Assembly (NCBI GenBank): GCA_000697475.1
Contig: JNEU01000989.1
Coordinates: 175,687 to 239,686, forward strand
Direction: 5' to 3'
DNA: 64,000 nt
DNA from: Lichtheimia corymbifera B2541
Lineage: Eukaryota; Mucoromycota; Mucoromycetes; Mucorales; Lichtheimiaceae
Shown here: one piece after another, positions 10,631 to 25,362 of the stretch
How the letters are laid out: each line of letters opens with the position of its first letter
How positions within the stretch are numbered: position 1 is the first letter of the stretch
The notes under the pieces: model-generated
The model's input: only the letters and a program-made list of their open reading frames with translations
Database searches by the model: none
Told to the model about the DNA's origin: nothing
Made by a program: the position numbers and the translations under genes

Positions 10631-13148
10631 GTAAGCATGATGGAGCTGCGTTCTCCTAATGGATTGTGTCGGCTGCATTAATGGAAAGATAAATAGCTGT
10701 GTGAAATGGCACGTGGTGGTTACACACGCACGTACTTGAGAGGTTGTATGTATCACAAATGGATGACGATGATGATTGTCTTTAGGAAGGTACGTAAATA
10801 AACAACATTCAATAATGAAGGTGTGCCAAGGTATGTGTTTGGTGATTATGGCCCGCCATTGCATAAGGCCTGAAGCCACTCTCTTATCCATAGTAAGATA
10901 TACATATATATTGATTGTCACTCATTCTGAAACTCAATGAAGGATCACTTTGCACTCATGATCAAACCCACTCTTCATTGTATCATAAACGGCAGATACT
11001 TCATACAAGACCGATAACGGAACGATTTTATTCCATCTACGCTACCCTATAATTTACAAGCAAGAAGGGAATAAGCTAGCCAAGTGGAAGTGGATTCAAC
11101 AATGATTCTAGCTACTTGTCCATCATGATCAATCTCCATCAAACCAAGAACAGGCCACCACTCCTCCAATGACTTGACGGCTTGTATGTACCAAAGAAAG
11201 CAATACCGTGGTCCTCTTGGGCGATGATCACCCTTGTGTGTCCGGAGCTCCATTACACATCCTCTTCTCCACATTGCCTAACAAATGGACTGTACCAAGA
11301 GTTGGCAGGCTAGTGCCATTGAGGTCCCTCTTGAAGTGGTCATCGCGGCAACCCCTTTGAAGGCTTTGCACAGCAAGTAGGTTAAGGCCGAAGAGCAGAA
11401 CAAAAGTCCCTAGCACCTCCACAAGGAAAGTGATTGACTACAAATCCCACATACGACCATATACTTGAACAAGCACACAGGACATGGAACCGATGGCACC
11501 TCAACGGGGGGGGGAGATGAAACACCAGTGCAGACAAAAAAAGAATGCCAAACGTATCCCTCATACACCAAGCATAACGTGAGAGAGCTCTGGGTGCAAG
11601 AGAACCACAAGTATCAACTTCCTTTGACAAGCTGAGGAAAAGTCGCTTGTTTGGCCAGGTAGAAATACACATTGATTGTCCTTATGGGCCCCACCCTATG
11701 ACCCGATTGAACCGACACGAATCCGTTTCCCCTTCGATGAACCAGTCTCACGCTTCCCAGTTGGACCAAGCTTGCTGACGATCTCGAATAGGCCAAAAGA
11801 CCACTTGCGATCATATGCGCCGCACCTACTGCGTGAAGCCATAGCCATACGTGCATCTTGCCGCTGGGGGATACCAGAACGATACTAGGGCGAGGGAGTG
11901 TCCTTGGAACAATACGAGCCAGAAGGTGGAAGATTCAATAACATGCAACCCCCATGGCCAACTTTTCCCAGTCATGGTAGTGTCTAAAGTAGACAATGAA
12001 TGAGTGAGAACAGACATCGCTAGGATAGAACAAGCCAACATACCTCTTGAGATGCCAAAAGTACACAGGTCCCAAATAAAGAGCACCCTATTCTCATCCA
12101 ATGCAACCAAGTGAAACAAAGTAGTTGCACCAATCCTTCCCTTCAACTTAACTGTTTACACCTTCCACAAGTGGTCAACAATGACAGTGGTCTTGATCAG
12201 GGGAGAACCTGGTTGGTGGTGGTTGAGAGCAACCGTTGCCATGGCTGCGCAGCGCTGCTGTTAAGAGATGCGCGTAAAACACATTCACACGTTTTACTGC
12301 ACGACCATTTACACACCACGTGATAGTCGCTGTTGTGGCAAGCGTATGTGGCCTGTGCACAGCTAGTTTATATTTCCGAGTACACGAGTAACGTCCATTT
12401 TGACTTCCCGAAGATCATTTGGTGTCACATTGTTCCTCTGGTTTATCTCATTGTCTTAGTTGAAAATGCTCATTGCTGTGGCATGCAGATACAAAAGTAT
12501 CATCCACTGCTTTTTCGAAAGTTATCAAACGAATTCAATAAAGATGCGATTTGCTCTCAACAAAGAAAAAATCTGGTATCATTGTGCTGCATCTGTCAGC
12601 AACTTTTTAAGGACATTGATTATATTCTGACAAAGACACCATGGTGGTTTATCAAAACCATCCACATACACTATAATAAGCACTATATAGAGGTATTATC
12701 ATTGTGATGCGTGCACTAAACACCCAAAATGTGTCTACGGACAAATTTGCAGGCCTGATAGTTGCCATCGAGGATGAACCTGCTTACAACTAAAGATCAT
12801 CATGGTCAACCATATGCGACATAAATAAAGCGGAATCCTGTATCCGCTGTCTCCCGCTTCATGCGTTCAAATGCGATGGTGATCATTTTTTCATTTAGAA
12901 AGACCACCGTGATTACCGACTACATGGCTATCACAAGCACCACACACTAGGGCTGCATATCTTTATAATTGGGTACAATCATAACATTTTATTCGATTGC
13001 CTTCTATTCAGGTAATAGTACTAGTATAACAAAGCAGTTGAAGCTTGCTACTAACTAACTATCATTGTTGTCGGTGTTTGAGAGGAAGCTCTTTGTGGAT
13101 CCCAATTTCCGAGTTGCTTCCTTTTATACTTTGCTCTTTCACAACGCC
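10631..13148. other. Gene-poor stretch, degenerate sequence
   Basis: No gene I can defend. About 11040-12330 is locally richer in G+C than its surroundings and carries several overlapping short minus-strand ORFs (for example 11382-11672 and 11826-12146) that would need frame changes to join. This could be a decayed retroelement or gene, but no reverse transcriptase, integrase or other motif was recognised. 12330-13148 is AT-rich and leads into the RBBP5/SWD1 promoter. Confidence 0.4.
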
Positions 13149-14993
13149 ATGAATTTAGAATTGCTTGGTCAGTATCCCCAGCCCTCGATCGCGTCTGCAA
13201 ATCAAGTAGCGTATTGACTTAACGAACCAGATCCTTGGGAACAGGAGTATCCGCAGACGATCGAAGAAACGCTCGAAGATGGCTATGTCATGACATGCCG
13301 ATTCAACCGACGCGGTACATTGCTTGCAGCAGGTTGCCACGATGGACGATGCGTTGTATGGGACTTTGATACAAAGGGCATTGCAAGAAGCCTTACAGGC
13401 CACGTCAAGTCTATTGCAAGTGTCAGGTACAGGAGTAGCTTTTTCAACCCAAACGACAACTCTGACTATTGACATACCTTTTTGTGAACAGCTGGTCGCG
13501 TAACGGTCGATATCTCTTATCTGCATCAAAGGATTGGACATGTGCCGTATGGGACTTATTAACAGCCGAACGCCTTGTACGTGTACGATTCTCCTCTCCT
13601 CTCATGATGGCACATATGCATCCAAGGAACAAGTAAGCGTCATCTCCATATATGAGCTTTTGATTTTCCTTTTGTTTATCGTGTAAATCCAGCTTTCGCT
13701 TTGTAGCAGCAGTATACCAAGATCGACCCGTGGTTGTGGATATCATCAATGGCAGGACCAAGGTCACAAGACTACTGGAAGATTTGGATGAGCAATCTGG
13801 GAAGAAGTAGGTATTGAGCTATGTTGAGGCAGGTTTTGGGTTACTGAAAGTTCTTTTTCAGCACGACGATTTTCGGATCAGCTGTATCATGGAACAAGAA
13901 TGGGAGCAGGATATATGTGGGAACGTCAAAAGGATATCTCTACGTTGTGGATAGTGAAACGCTCAAGGTATGGTATATCAAAATAGGTGCGTTTCGATCA
14001 CAAGTAATGACGGTGGATGGAATGATATAGGTGGTTTATTCTACGAGGGTGACTAGCACTACCATCAAAGACATACATTGGAGCCGTAATGGAAAGTGAG
14101 TGAGGAAAACGATTAAACCAAAACGTCGTACTGACCCCTATAATATAGAGACATCCTTATCAATGCAAACGATCGTGTCATTCGTTATTATCGGTTGGAG
14201 AAACATGAAGGCACACCGACATTGGAGAACAAGTACCAAGACCTAGTGAACCGGATACAATGGAATAGTGCATGCTTTAGTGCGGATGGCGAATTTGTTA
14301 TTGGAGGTAAATAACGTTGCTTCTTTTCTTTTGAGGTCCATACTTATGATGGTATTATTTGCAGGTTCGGGACACAAAGCAGAGCACAATATCTATATAT
14401 GGGATAAGAAGATGGGAAATCTGCTCAAGATCTTGGAAGGCCCAAAGGAACCACTGGATGATTTGACAGTAAGTGTGTTAATGGTTATATGTAAATCAGT
14501 ACAAGGGCTGATTGTCGTTTAATGGTAGTGGCACCCTGTACAACCAGTGATTGCATCGGTTAGCAGCTTTGGTAATATCTATATTTGGACAAGCAAACGA
14601 GAAGAAAATTGGAGCGCATTTGCACCTGATTTCACCGAGCTGGAAGAGAACTTTGAATACGAAGAAAAGGAAGACGAATTTGATGTGGTAGGTTATCCCA
14701 GGATGAGAAAGTCATGTTTGAGATTTCTAATAGAAACGTAGGTACCAGCAGAGGAAGTGTCTCGTCGCAAAGAGGATGATGAAGAAATCATTGTTGACAT
14801 TACGACGTGTGAGGATGTTCAAGCATTTGTGGACTCTGAGGATGAAGGCTTGGATGATCAGGAGGAAGAGATCACGTATTTACCAGTGCTCGAGAGTGAC
14901 AGTGAAGTGGAAATGGATGACGCAAGGTCAACAGGCACGGATCACCATCAGCGTTCGCACACTCAAATACATGCAACCGAATCCAGCAAATGA
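13149..14993 (+). CDS. SWD1: COMPASS subunit SWD1/RBBP5 (WD40)
   Basis: A 437-aa WD40 protein, core subunit of the Set1/COMPASS histone H3K4 methyltransferase. Ten exons, all in phase: 13149-13167, 13231-13426, 13492-13632, 13693-13806, 13862-13967, 14031-14095, 14149-14306, 14365-14468, 14529-14687, 14742-14993. The start MNLELL, the block [33 protein letters not shown], and [20 protein letters not shown] are diagnostic of RBBP5/Swd1. After the propeller comes an acidic tail (EEKEDEFDV, then [11 protein letters not shown]), where the human protein contacts WDR5 and ASH2L. Yeast Swd1 is 426 aa, so the length fits. The first exon has only 19 coding bases, so the ATG relies on the family-specific MNLELL start. 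Convergent with the kinase gene. Confidence 0.95.
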
Positions 14994-15311
14994 TAGATTA
15001 GAATATCTCATCCACCTTATAGCAATACCACCTTTCTTGTACAGTTATCTTGGCACGCAGAATCAAATCGCTAGAAACATTATCATCCAACATCACCATC
15101 ATCACCACCACCACCAAACAATCCCTCTTTTTCAATATATCGATCGTCAAATGCGCACACTACATCATCTATCGTTGATTGTTTGTTGTGTCTATTGTCG
15201 CGTTTAATACATTTATATTTTTCTCTCTTTCAGTTATGGGATGTACTAGTGCCAATATTATATATAAAATGTTTTGTTGTTGCTTAAGGGTCGTTCGCGC
15301 TGGATAGGATT
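14994..15311. other. Convergent 3' regions of SWD1 and the kinase gene
   Basis: 318 bp between two stop codons. It contains a (CAT/CAC)n run near 15090-15117 and T-rich sequence near 15210-15240. No coding signal. Confidence 0.5.
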
Positions 15312-18824
<3,513 letters not shown>

Positions 18825-19637
18825 AGCACAGACACAGACAGACACACTGGCGGAAAAAAAAGGGGGAACAAGTTACAATAAAAGCAAAAATGAAGTAAAG
18901 GAAGAGAGTGTGTGATTGTGTAAAAAGAGGAGAACGAGTAAGATATGAAAGGACCAACAATGACGAAAGGATGTTGGGGTCAACCACTCTCGGATAATTA
19001 AGCAAACCAACTTTGGCGCGAAAAACGAAAAAAGAGCAAAACGCTAGGATGGTAACAGTATCATCCACAGTGGCACATATGCTAGACAAAGGAATGTGTT
19101 GTATGTGTATATATATGTGGGTGTGTGTTGGTGATGCGTACATACTACAGCATATGTATGTGCACTTGTTTGTGTGTTTATGATGCCTAAGCGAACGCGA
19201 CGTATGGTTGGTGAGAATGATGGCCATCCCCCTCCCCACCAACCAACACCACTCACACGAGAGTCTGTCAACTATCCTGGCCAAAACCGATCATGATTAA
19301 ACCCCATTGTGCCCGCGGAATATGCACTGCAACCCTTCCCTTCATGCACGTTTTCAAATAGGAAGATTTTTTCCTTTCCATCTTCTTCCTTTATTTATGC
19401 TTGCCACGTTCGAGGTGTGGATCTTGACCGGGTAACCAAATCCTTCTTGAATCCGTGATTCAAATACTCACTTGTTACAATAAACAATCATCCGAAGCAA
19501 TATTATTATTAGCAGCAGTATACCTTTGTTGATCTTTTTTATACCACTTTATCAACACTTGTACTCGCTTGATACCAATGACTTTGATGTTGTTTTATAA
19601 AACAGAGACAAGATCATCTTTACTATAGATTTCATTG
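18825..19637. other. Kinase gene promoter and 3' region of the Zn2Cys6 gene
   Basis: Upstream of the kinase start lie purine-rich tracts on the plus strand (pyrimidine-rich on the sense strand), typical of leaders in this window. A (TG/TA)n stretch sits at 19098-19160. No gene seen. Confidence 0.5.
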
Positions 19638-21292
19638 CTACAAATAACCATCACAAAGCATATGGATGAGCTGTTGTATGCTGATGCCTATCTCTGGCTG
19701 AGCACCTAGCTCATGGAAAAGTTGCGATAGTTGTGTCAAACGTGCGTGTGTCCAAACAGCAATATCGTCACGAGCATCACCATGGGTGGTGGTGGTGGTG
19801 GTGGTGGCCAATGAAGTAGGGAGTGAGCTCGTGGCGGTAGCATAAAACAAAGGTACGTATGCAGTGCAAGCTTAAGTGCATGAACAAGCATATGGCTGCC
19901 AAGAATGCAAGCGTGGTGTGTAATAGTACCCAGTAAATGGCTTACATGCTGCTCTATGCGTTCTGCTGCATAAATGTTGTGTGATGATAAGAATGTCATA
20001 TCGTGGATCACACTCAAATAAAGCTCAAAGACGCTTCCGCCTAGTGCTGTTTCTGCTGATGATGTATGAGTATAATAATAATGGTGGGGATGATGGTCAT
20101 CGTGACTAAAGGAGCCATTGCGATAGCGTGTGGTGATTTGTACCAATGCATCCAAACCACGATGTCCAGATGAAAAGTGTTCCAAAGCGCCTTCACAGTC
20201 AGTGCACCATTTGATCCACGTGCTTCTTTGCTCTATCAGTCCAGACCAAAAAGCAATCAAATAGAGCATAGCTCGTATCCTGTGAACTGCTGGATCATGC
20301 ACGTTGAGAGCCCATAGCCGATTATGCATATCCCTGGCTCGATCGAGATAAGAGGGTGTGCTGTACTCCAGAGGAGATAAGCTGCCAGCGATAACTTCTT
20401 GATACTTGTAAAGTATAAGCAGCACTTGGATAGTATCGATATTGGCGGGGGATCGTTCAAGCTGTTCGTTCGCCTGATCAGCATAGGATGATGCTAATGT
20501 CAACATGTTGGGTCGTGCAACTGCACAGGAAAGAGCAAGCAACGCACAGCGTAACAAATGACTCATATAGCCTTGCTGATGGTGTTGGTGGAGGTCACCA
20601 AGGATAGGGAAAAAGGGATGAATATCACAAAAATAAACATCGAGCAACTCGTGTTCCAAATCTTCCAGGGATTGTTGCGGATGACTGCTGTATACAAATG
20701 AAGGCATGCTGTTTGGGTATGTCGTGGCGGTGCATGTGCTATTTACATCAAGAGGTGGGAATACTCCATATATCCATTGCACTAGGTTCTGATAAGATGG
20801 GCTTGGTTTTCCTTCATCATTGACAGCTGCTACTGGTGCTTGTACTTGCGTTGGTGCTGATGAAGTTCCTGTCATTACCAATACACGCTGACGTTTATTT
20901 CTTTTGCTTTTGAAGACGGATGATGCTTTGTCTGATGACACAGCCTTCATCTTGGGTGATGGTGTTGTTGCTGCATGTGGACGATGTTTGGCAAAGATAC
21001 ACACAACACCAGCCTTGCGACAATTGGAGCATGATCGTGATCCTGGAATACCGACATCACACCTTATTATGCCAATGTAACAAAAATGAGACAAAAGTGT
21101 CAATAGCATGTCCTGTCTCACGTGTACAAGGATGATTTACTTTGATTTGCGTCGACGACAAAAGTCGCATGCTTGCGAGACCTTGAGCTTACTAAAGCGA
21201 TCAGGGCTGGCCATGTCAACAAAATAATATTCAATGGGCTTTTTTGCACTGGGGTTTCGGGTAGCAGTAGTAGTCGTTGTATTAGAAGACAT
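19638..21292 (-). CDS. Zn2Cys6 (Gal4-type) transcription factor
   Basis: A 505-aa fungal zinc-cluster regulator, nuclear by family. Exons: 21141-21292, 19930-21062, 19638-19870. The binuclear cluster ACDFCRRRKSKC + CSNCRKAGVVC spans the exon 1/2 junction (CX2CX6CX9CX2CX6C) near residue 40. It is followed by a basic linker and a middle region resembling the fungal-specific regulatory domain (LLDVYFCDIHPFFPILGDL). The last intron (19871-19929) is inferred: the unspliced frame runs into a proline run, whereas GT at 19929 to AG at 19871 joins two frames into a smooth helical C-terminus ending LIHMLCDGYL. The target genes are unknown. Class assignment is strong; the exact 3' exon is moderate. Confidence 0.85.
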
Positions 21293-23489
21293 TGAGAAGG
21301 GTGGAAGGAAAAGGAGCTGCAGAGGTAAATGATGCATCGTCGTCATTTTAAGAGAAAAATATGTGAGGCGGTTCCAGGATGATGGGGCGTATACCCAAGA
21401 AAGGCAAAGTCGAATCCCAATAAACACTTACTATTCCTTGTGGCACAAAAAGCGATACGCGTATGGATCCAGCAATTGGCCATGTCGGCTGATATGATCC
21501 CCCACTGATGTTGCATGTTACACCAAACTCCTATGAAATGTCGTCGTCTTTGACAATGGTAACTCACATTTAGACTATTCTTTGATCGATAATAATAAAG
21601 AGGTGGAGAAAAAATGCAAAACCATGCATGTAATAAGAGTCTATGTTTAACCCATTATGTGGGGTCTCTCCTTGTTCTCACAGATTTCGATTGGATACCA
21701 TTGCTCGGATAATGCATATGTCGAAAGCATGCTGCGCGCTCAAACAGTAAACAAAAAATGTTAAAGAGCACTTTACTATCACATGTTTTTACCCACGGAA
21801 TACTTATTCTTGATGTCCATCGATTGATTGCCGGTTGTCGTAAATAAATGCGATTACTGCAACAAGGTGGGGAATGTAGAGCACCAATCCGGAGAAACTA
21901 AAAAGGAGCCGTAATTGTTTGTGCTTTGTGGGGAAAATGCGGCCCAGACCTTTGAGTCGGCAAAGAATCCGTTGTATTATCTTGTTCTCGCTCTCCCACT
22001 TTTGCTGTCAAAGCGCCCCCATGTCCTTCGTTGCACAATATCGAATTTGCTAGTCCAGTCGGATCGTGGCCGGTCGATAAGATATTGCCTTTTGATTTCT
22101 AGTGTCCATGCGACATGCGATACATAGGCTTAGCACGCACGCACATTCTACTCCTTTGTTTACATTATTCGATCCACCATGGATCGTTTTCCTTCCTTGT
22201 TGGCATCTTTCGTTGGGCTTATCGATATCTGGCTTAATTGGGCACCTGGGGAATTGCAACTACTGACAAGGTGGCGGTTCATTATGATGTGCCGTTCTTA
22301 TTTTTCGCACACCGGGTCAAAAACATTGACATCTACGGCAAAGCTAAAAATGGACATTCTGAGATGCTTGATTTAATAACAATGTATAGGATGCAGATGC
22401 AGATGAGACATCACATTTGTTGGGTAGGTGGTGGTGTTTATACACGCCATATACAGAAGAACACGAGGTAAACGAAGCTTGATAACGACTAGTGCCAACC
22501 TTCTTTAACATAATCACACGCGAGCAACAACAAAACAACGCAACGCAATGAGGTAGATAGACATGGTGTTGATCAATTACTACATATACAGGCTGGATTC
22601 TTATTCTATAATCGAAATTCTTGATCTTGGATCCATATGGACCTACAAGTGATCGGCAGCTGTCGATAATCAAGATTCGAATGCTGTGTAACCATTCTAC
22701 ATACAAGGAAGGTGACCCATCCATGCTTAGCTGCAGTAAACTAGTTTTGATACTTTATTATCAAAGAAGGAGAGCTAGTCATTGTTTATCAGAAAATCAA
22801 CATGTGCACACGGTATTGCCAGCGCAGGAAAATGAGAACTTGCATGAGAAAAGAAGACTCATCTCAAGCAGCATTGATGATTTCCCTCCAGAGGGTGCCT
22901 ACATTGCTTATAATCGTTATCCATGCAATGGATTGACCTATAGAGAAGAGAGGCACCATTTCATTGTAGGGATCATATACAGATACTTTCAAATGATATG
23001 GGGTGCCTTGATTCACTGAAAAGGTCGAGCTACCTCTACTTACTATACCCTTGATGATAAGATTTTTAGCCATCCATGTGATGGTTTACGCCTTCATTGT
23101 TGTTTATGTACTAGAAGCTTCTCGCAATACGAAGAGCAATCATAGAATTTAAGGATTTGAAGCGTGCCATGTATGTGTGACACAACCTTTGTTGGCTGTG
23201 CTGGGCTTGTTATTTGCCATCCTCCGAAAATTTGTACAAGCGGAGGGATGTGGGTGATGGGAAATCTTTCCTTCTCTTTCTTTTCATCCACACAAACGGT
23301 ATGTTATCCATCCATCCATCCATCCATCATCCTCTTGAGTCACTTGCAAAGCATCCATCACAAATATGGATGCCACTTGCTTGAGACGCAGCAGCGATGC
23401 TTTTATGAATCGCTTCCAAAAAGGAAGACGACACTCATTTAAGCGTACGTGCTAATTCCCCTTTTTCCTCCCCTTTACAGTTATAAGCC
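21293..23489. other. 2.2-kb gene-poor interval
   Basis: Upstream regions of the divergent Zn2Cys6 and uS8 genes. ORFs at 22621-23019 (+) and 22864-23073 (-) overlap each other and have no recognisable family or splice context. A (CCAT)n run is present at 23308-23330. A 5'-UTR intron for the uS8 gene is possible, with acceptor CCCCTTTACAG at 23470-23480 and a donor such as GGTATGTT near 23299. Confidence 0.45.
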
Positions 23490-23948
23490 ATGGTCCGTGT
23501 TTCCGTTTTGAACGACTGCTTGAACGCCATCAACAATGCCGAGCGCCGTGGTAAGCGCCAAGTTATGATCCGCCCTTCTTCCAAGGTCATTGTCAAGTTT
23601 TTGTCGGTTATGCAGAAGCATGGTAAGCTTAGAATACGAATCTTGAAATCATGATGTGTATATATCTCTAACATCCTTTATTATCAAGGTTATATTGGCG
23701 AGTTTGAGGAAATTGATGATCACCGCTCTGGCAAGATTGTCATCCAATTGAACGGCCGTTTGAACAAGTGCGGTGTTATCTCCCCTCGCTTCAACATCAA
23801 GTTGCAGGATCTTGAAAAGTGGACCTCCAACTTGCTCCCCTCCCGTCAATTTGGTTATCTTGTTTTGACCACCTCTGCTGGCATTATGGATCACGAGGAA
23901 GCTCGTCGCAAGCACGCTGGTGGCAAGATTCTCGGTTTCTTTTATTAA
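23490..23948 (+). CDS. RPS22: 40S ribosomal protein uS8 (S22/S15a)
   Basis: Small-subunit ribosomal protein uS8, 130 aa as in other eukaryotes. Two exons: 23490-23622 and 23689-23948, GT-AG, phase 1. It starts [20 protein letters not shown] and ends with the invariant GGKILGFFY. The intron falls after the codons for MQKH, so GYIGEFE opens exon 2. Codon use is strongly biased to C-ending codons (ttc, ctc, cgc, aag), as expected for a highly expressed gene. A polypyrimidine stretch with a 3' splice-site look precedes the ATG. A likely polyadenylation signal, AATAAA, lies just after the stop (about 23964). Confidence 0.97.
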
Positions 23949-24042
23949 ACACAATTCAAAAACAATAAAAAACGACCAAAAACAGCACGTCTTGGCTTGT
24001 GTCTTTCTAATGTATATTGGGTTGATGATGACATAAAATGCT

Positions 24043-25256
24043 TTATTGATCATTGTCTTTCATGTCACGATTAAGGATATAGAAACCGACGAGGATAAGA
24101 AGACTTCCAATAATGGTAGCTGTGGGGATCATAACACCAGTCACCAGGACGTCAACAATGGCAACAGCAGGGACCGTGAGCATGACACCGACGGCAGCAA
24201 ATACGGGGTTGGCCAAAGAAATGACACACATAAAGGTGGCGTTGTAAATGACACTCATGGAGCCGACGCACAAAATATAGCCAAAAGTAGCGGGATCAGG
24301 CATTTGAAATGTTTCATATCCGGTCCAGTGCAACAATGGGATCGGTATCCATAGCAGCAACAATGTCGCAAATCCGATGCCGGTGGTGACAACGTTGGCA
24401 AAAAGAACAGAGGGTTGAGGAGGAGAAGCAATCTTTTTGTAAAACACCTCGTAGAATCCATAGGTAGCAGCACATGTTGTAGCAACGAGAATACCCAGTA
24501 GACCCATAATACCCGACTTGTCGTCACCGTTATCATTGTCATTGTCGTCGGCCCAATACGCCATAATGCCGACACCGATGATGCATAACAAGACAGCCAT
24601 GACCTTTGATCTCATGATGGGGTCACCGAGTATGATGATGGAGAATAGATACGCAAAGAAACAACCGGTATTGTAAATGGCGGTGAGTGTGGACATGGTT
24701 GTCAGGTTGACGCTGACAAACCACAAGTAGGCTGGCAGGGTGAGTAGAACAGTGATGGCAATGATGCGATAGATCCATCGTCGTGGACGTGGTTCCAAGG
24801 AAGCAGCTGATTCGATGACCTCTTGTTTACACTCTTTGATTGTCAGTCGGATCAAGTGCACGATATTCTTGTGTGGCATGTGTCGTCGAGCAATACATTC
24901 GGCAACCAGTTGCAAGACTCCCATAAAGATGTATCCACAGTGACCGACCCATCTATCCTCGATATAAAGTATCATGTTGCGATATCACACACCCCCACAA
25001 CCCATCAATAAAAGAGAGAGATAATAAAGGGGGGGATAAAGGATAAAGAGAGACAAGGTGTGGAGAATACTTACAGAATGAAATAGGGCTTTTGATAGTT
25101 GGTGGTTCGTTGGACATACTGTGCTAGCTCTGTTTGAAGGACAAAGGAAACCACACAGATTGTCAGCATGACAGTAGCAAGTAGAGACCGGGATGTTCGT
25201 GCCTGAGGCTCATTCTCTTGAATGGGAACCGCTTGGTAGATGGGAGACGATGGCAT
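24043..25256 (-). CDS. EamA/DMT-family membrane transporter (SLC35F-like)
   Basis: A 363-aa multi-pass membrane protein. Two exons: 25075-25256 and 24043-24952, with a 122-bp intron (GTAAGT..AG), in phase. About ten hydrophobic segments are visible: one in exon 1 (TVMLTICVVSFVLQTELAQY), then pairs including LLTLPAYLWFVSVN, TAIYNTGCFFAYLFSIIILG, VMAVLLCIIGVGIMAYWA, LGILVATTCAATYGFYEVFY, ILVGFYILNRD. The pattern and the conserved AIYNT..F.Y..S..ILG block resemble DMT/SLC35F-type carriers and yeast YML018C; the substrate is unknown. An Asp/Asn-rich loop separates the two halves. The gene lies head-to-head with CLASRP with only 106 bp between start codons. Confidence 0.85.
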
Positions 25257-25362
25257 AACTGCGTGCGGTAATAGAAAATTAGATATATCCAAAAGGAAGA
25301 AAGGGTCTCTTTCTTTAACTTCCAACCAGCTTTTATCTCACCTTATTGGCTACATCGGAACC
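25257..25362. promoter_or_regulatory. Compact bidirectional promoter
   Basis: Only 106 bp separate the divergent ATGs of the transporter (25256, minus) and CLASRP (25363, plus). It includes an AT-rich patch (about 25270-25285), and no TATA box is clear on either strand. Shared control is inferred from spacing alone. Confidence 0.5.

Noticed and set aside
22621..23073. Overlapping ORFs on both strands upstream of uS8
   Set aside because: Neither shows a family, splice context or consistent composition. They are listed only as part of the gene-poor interval.
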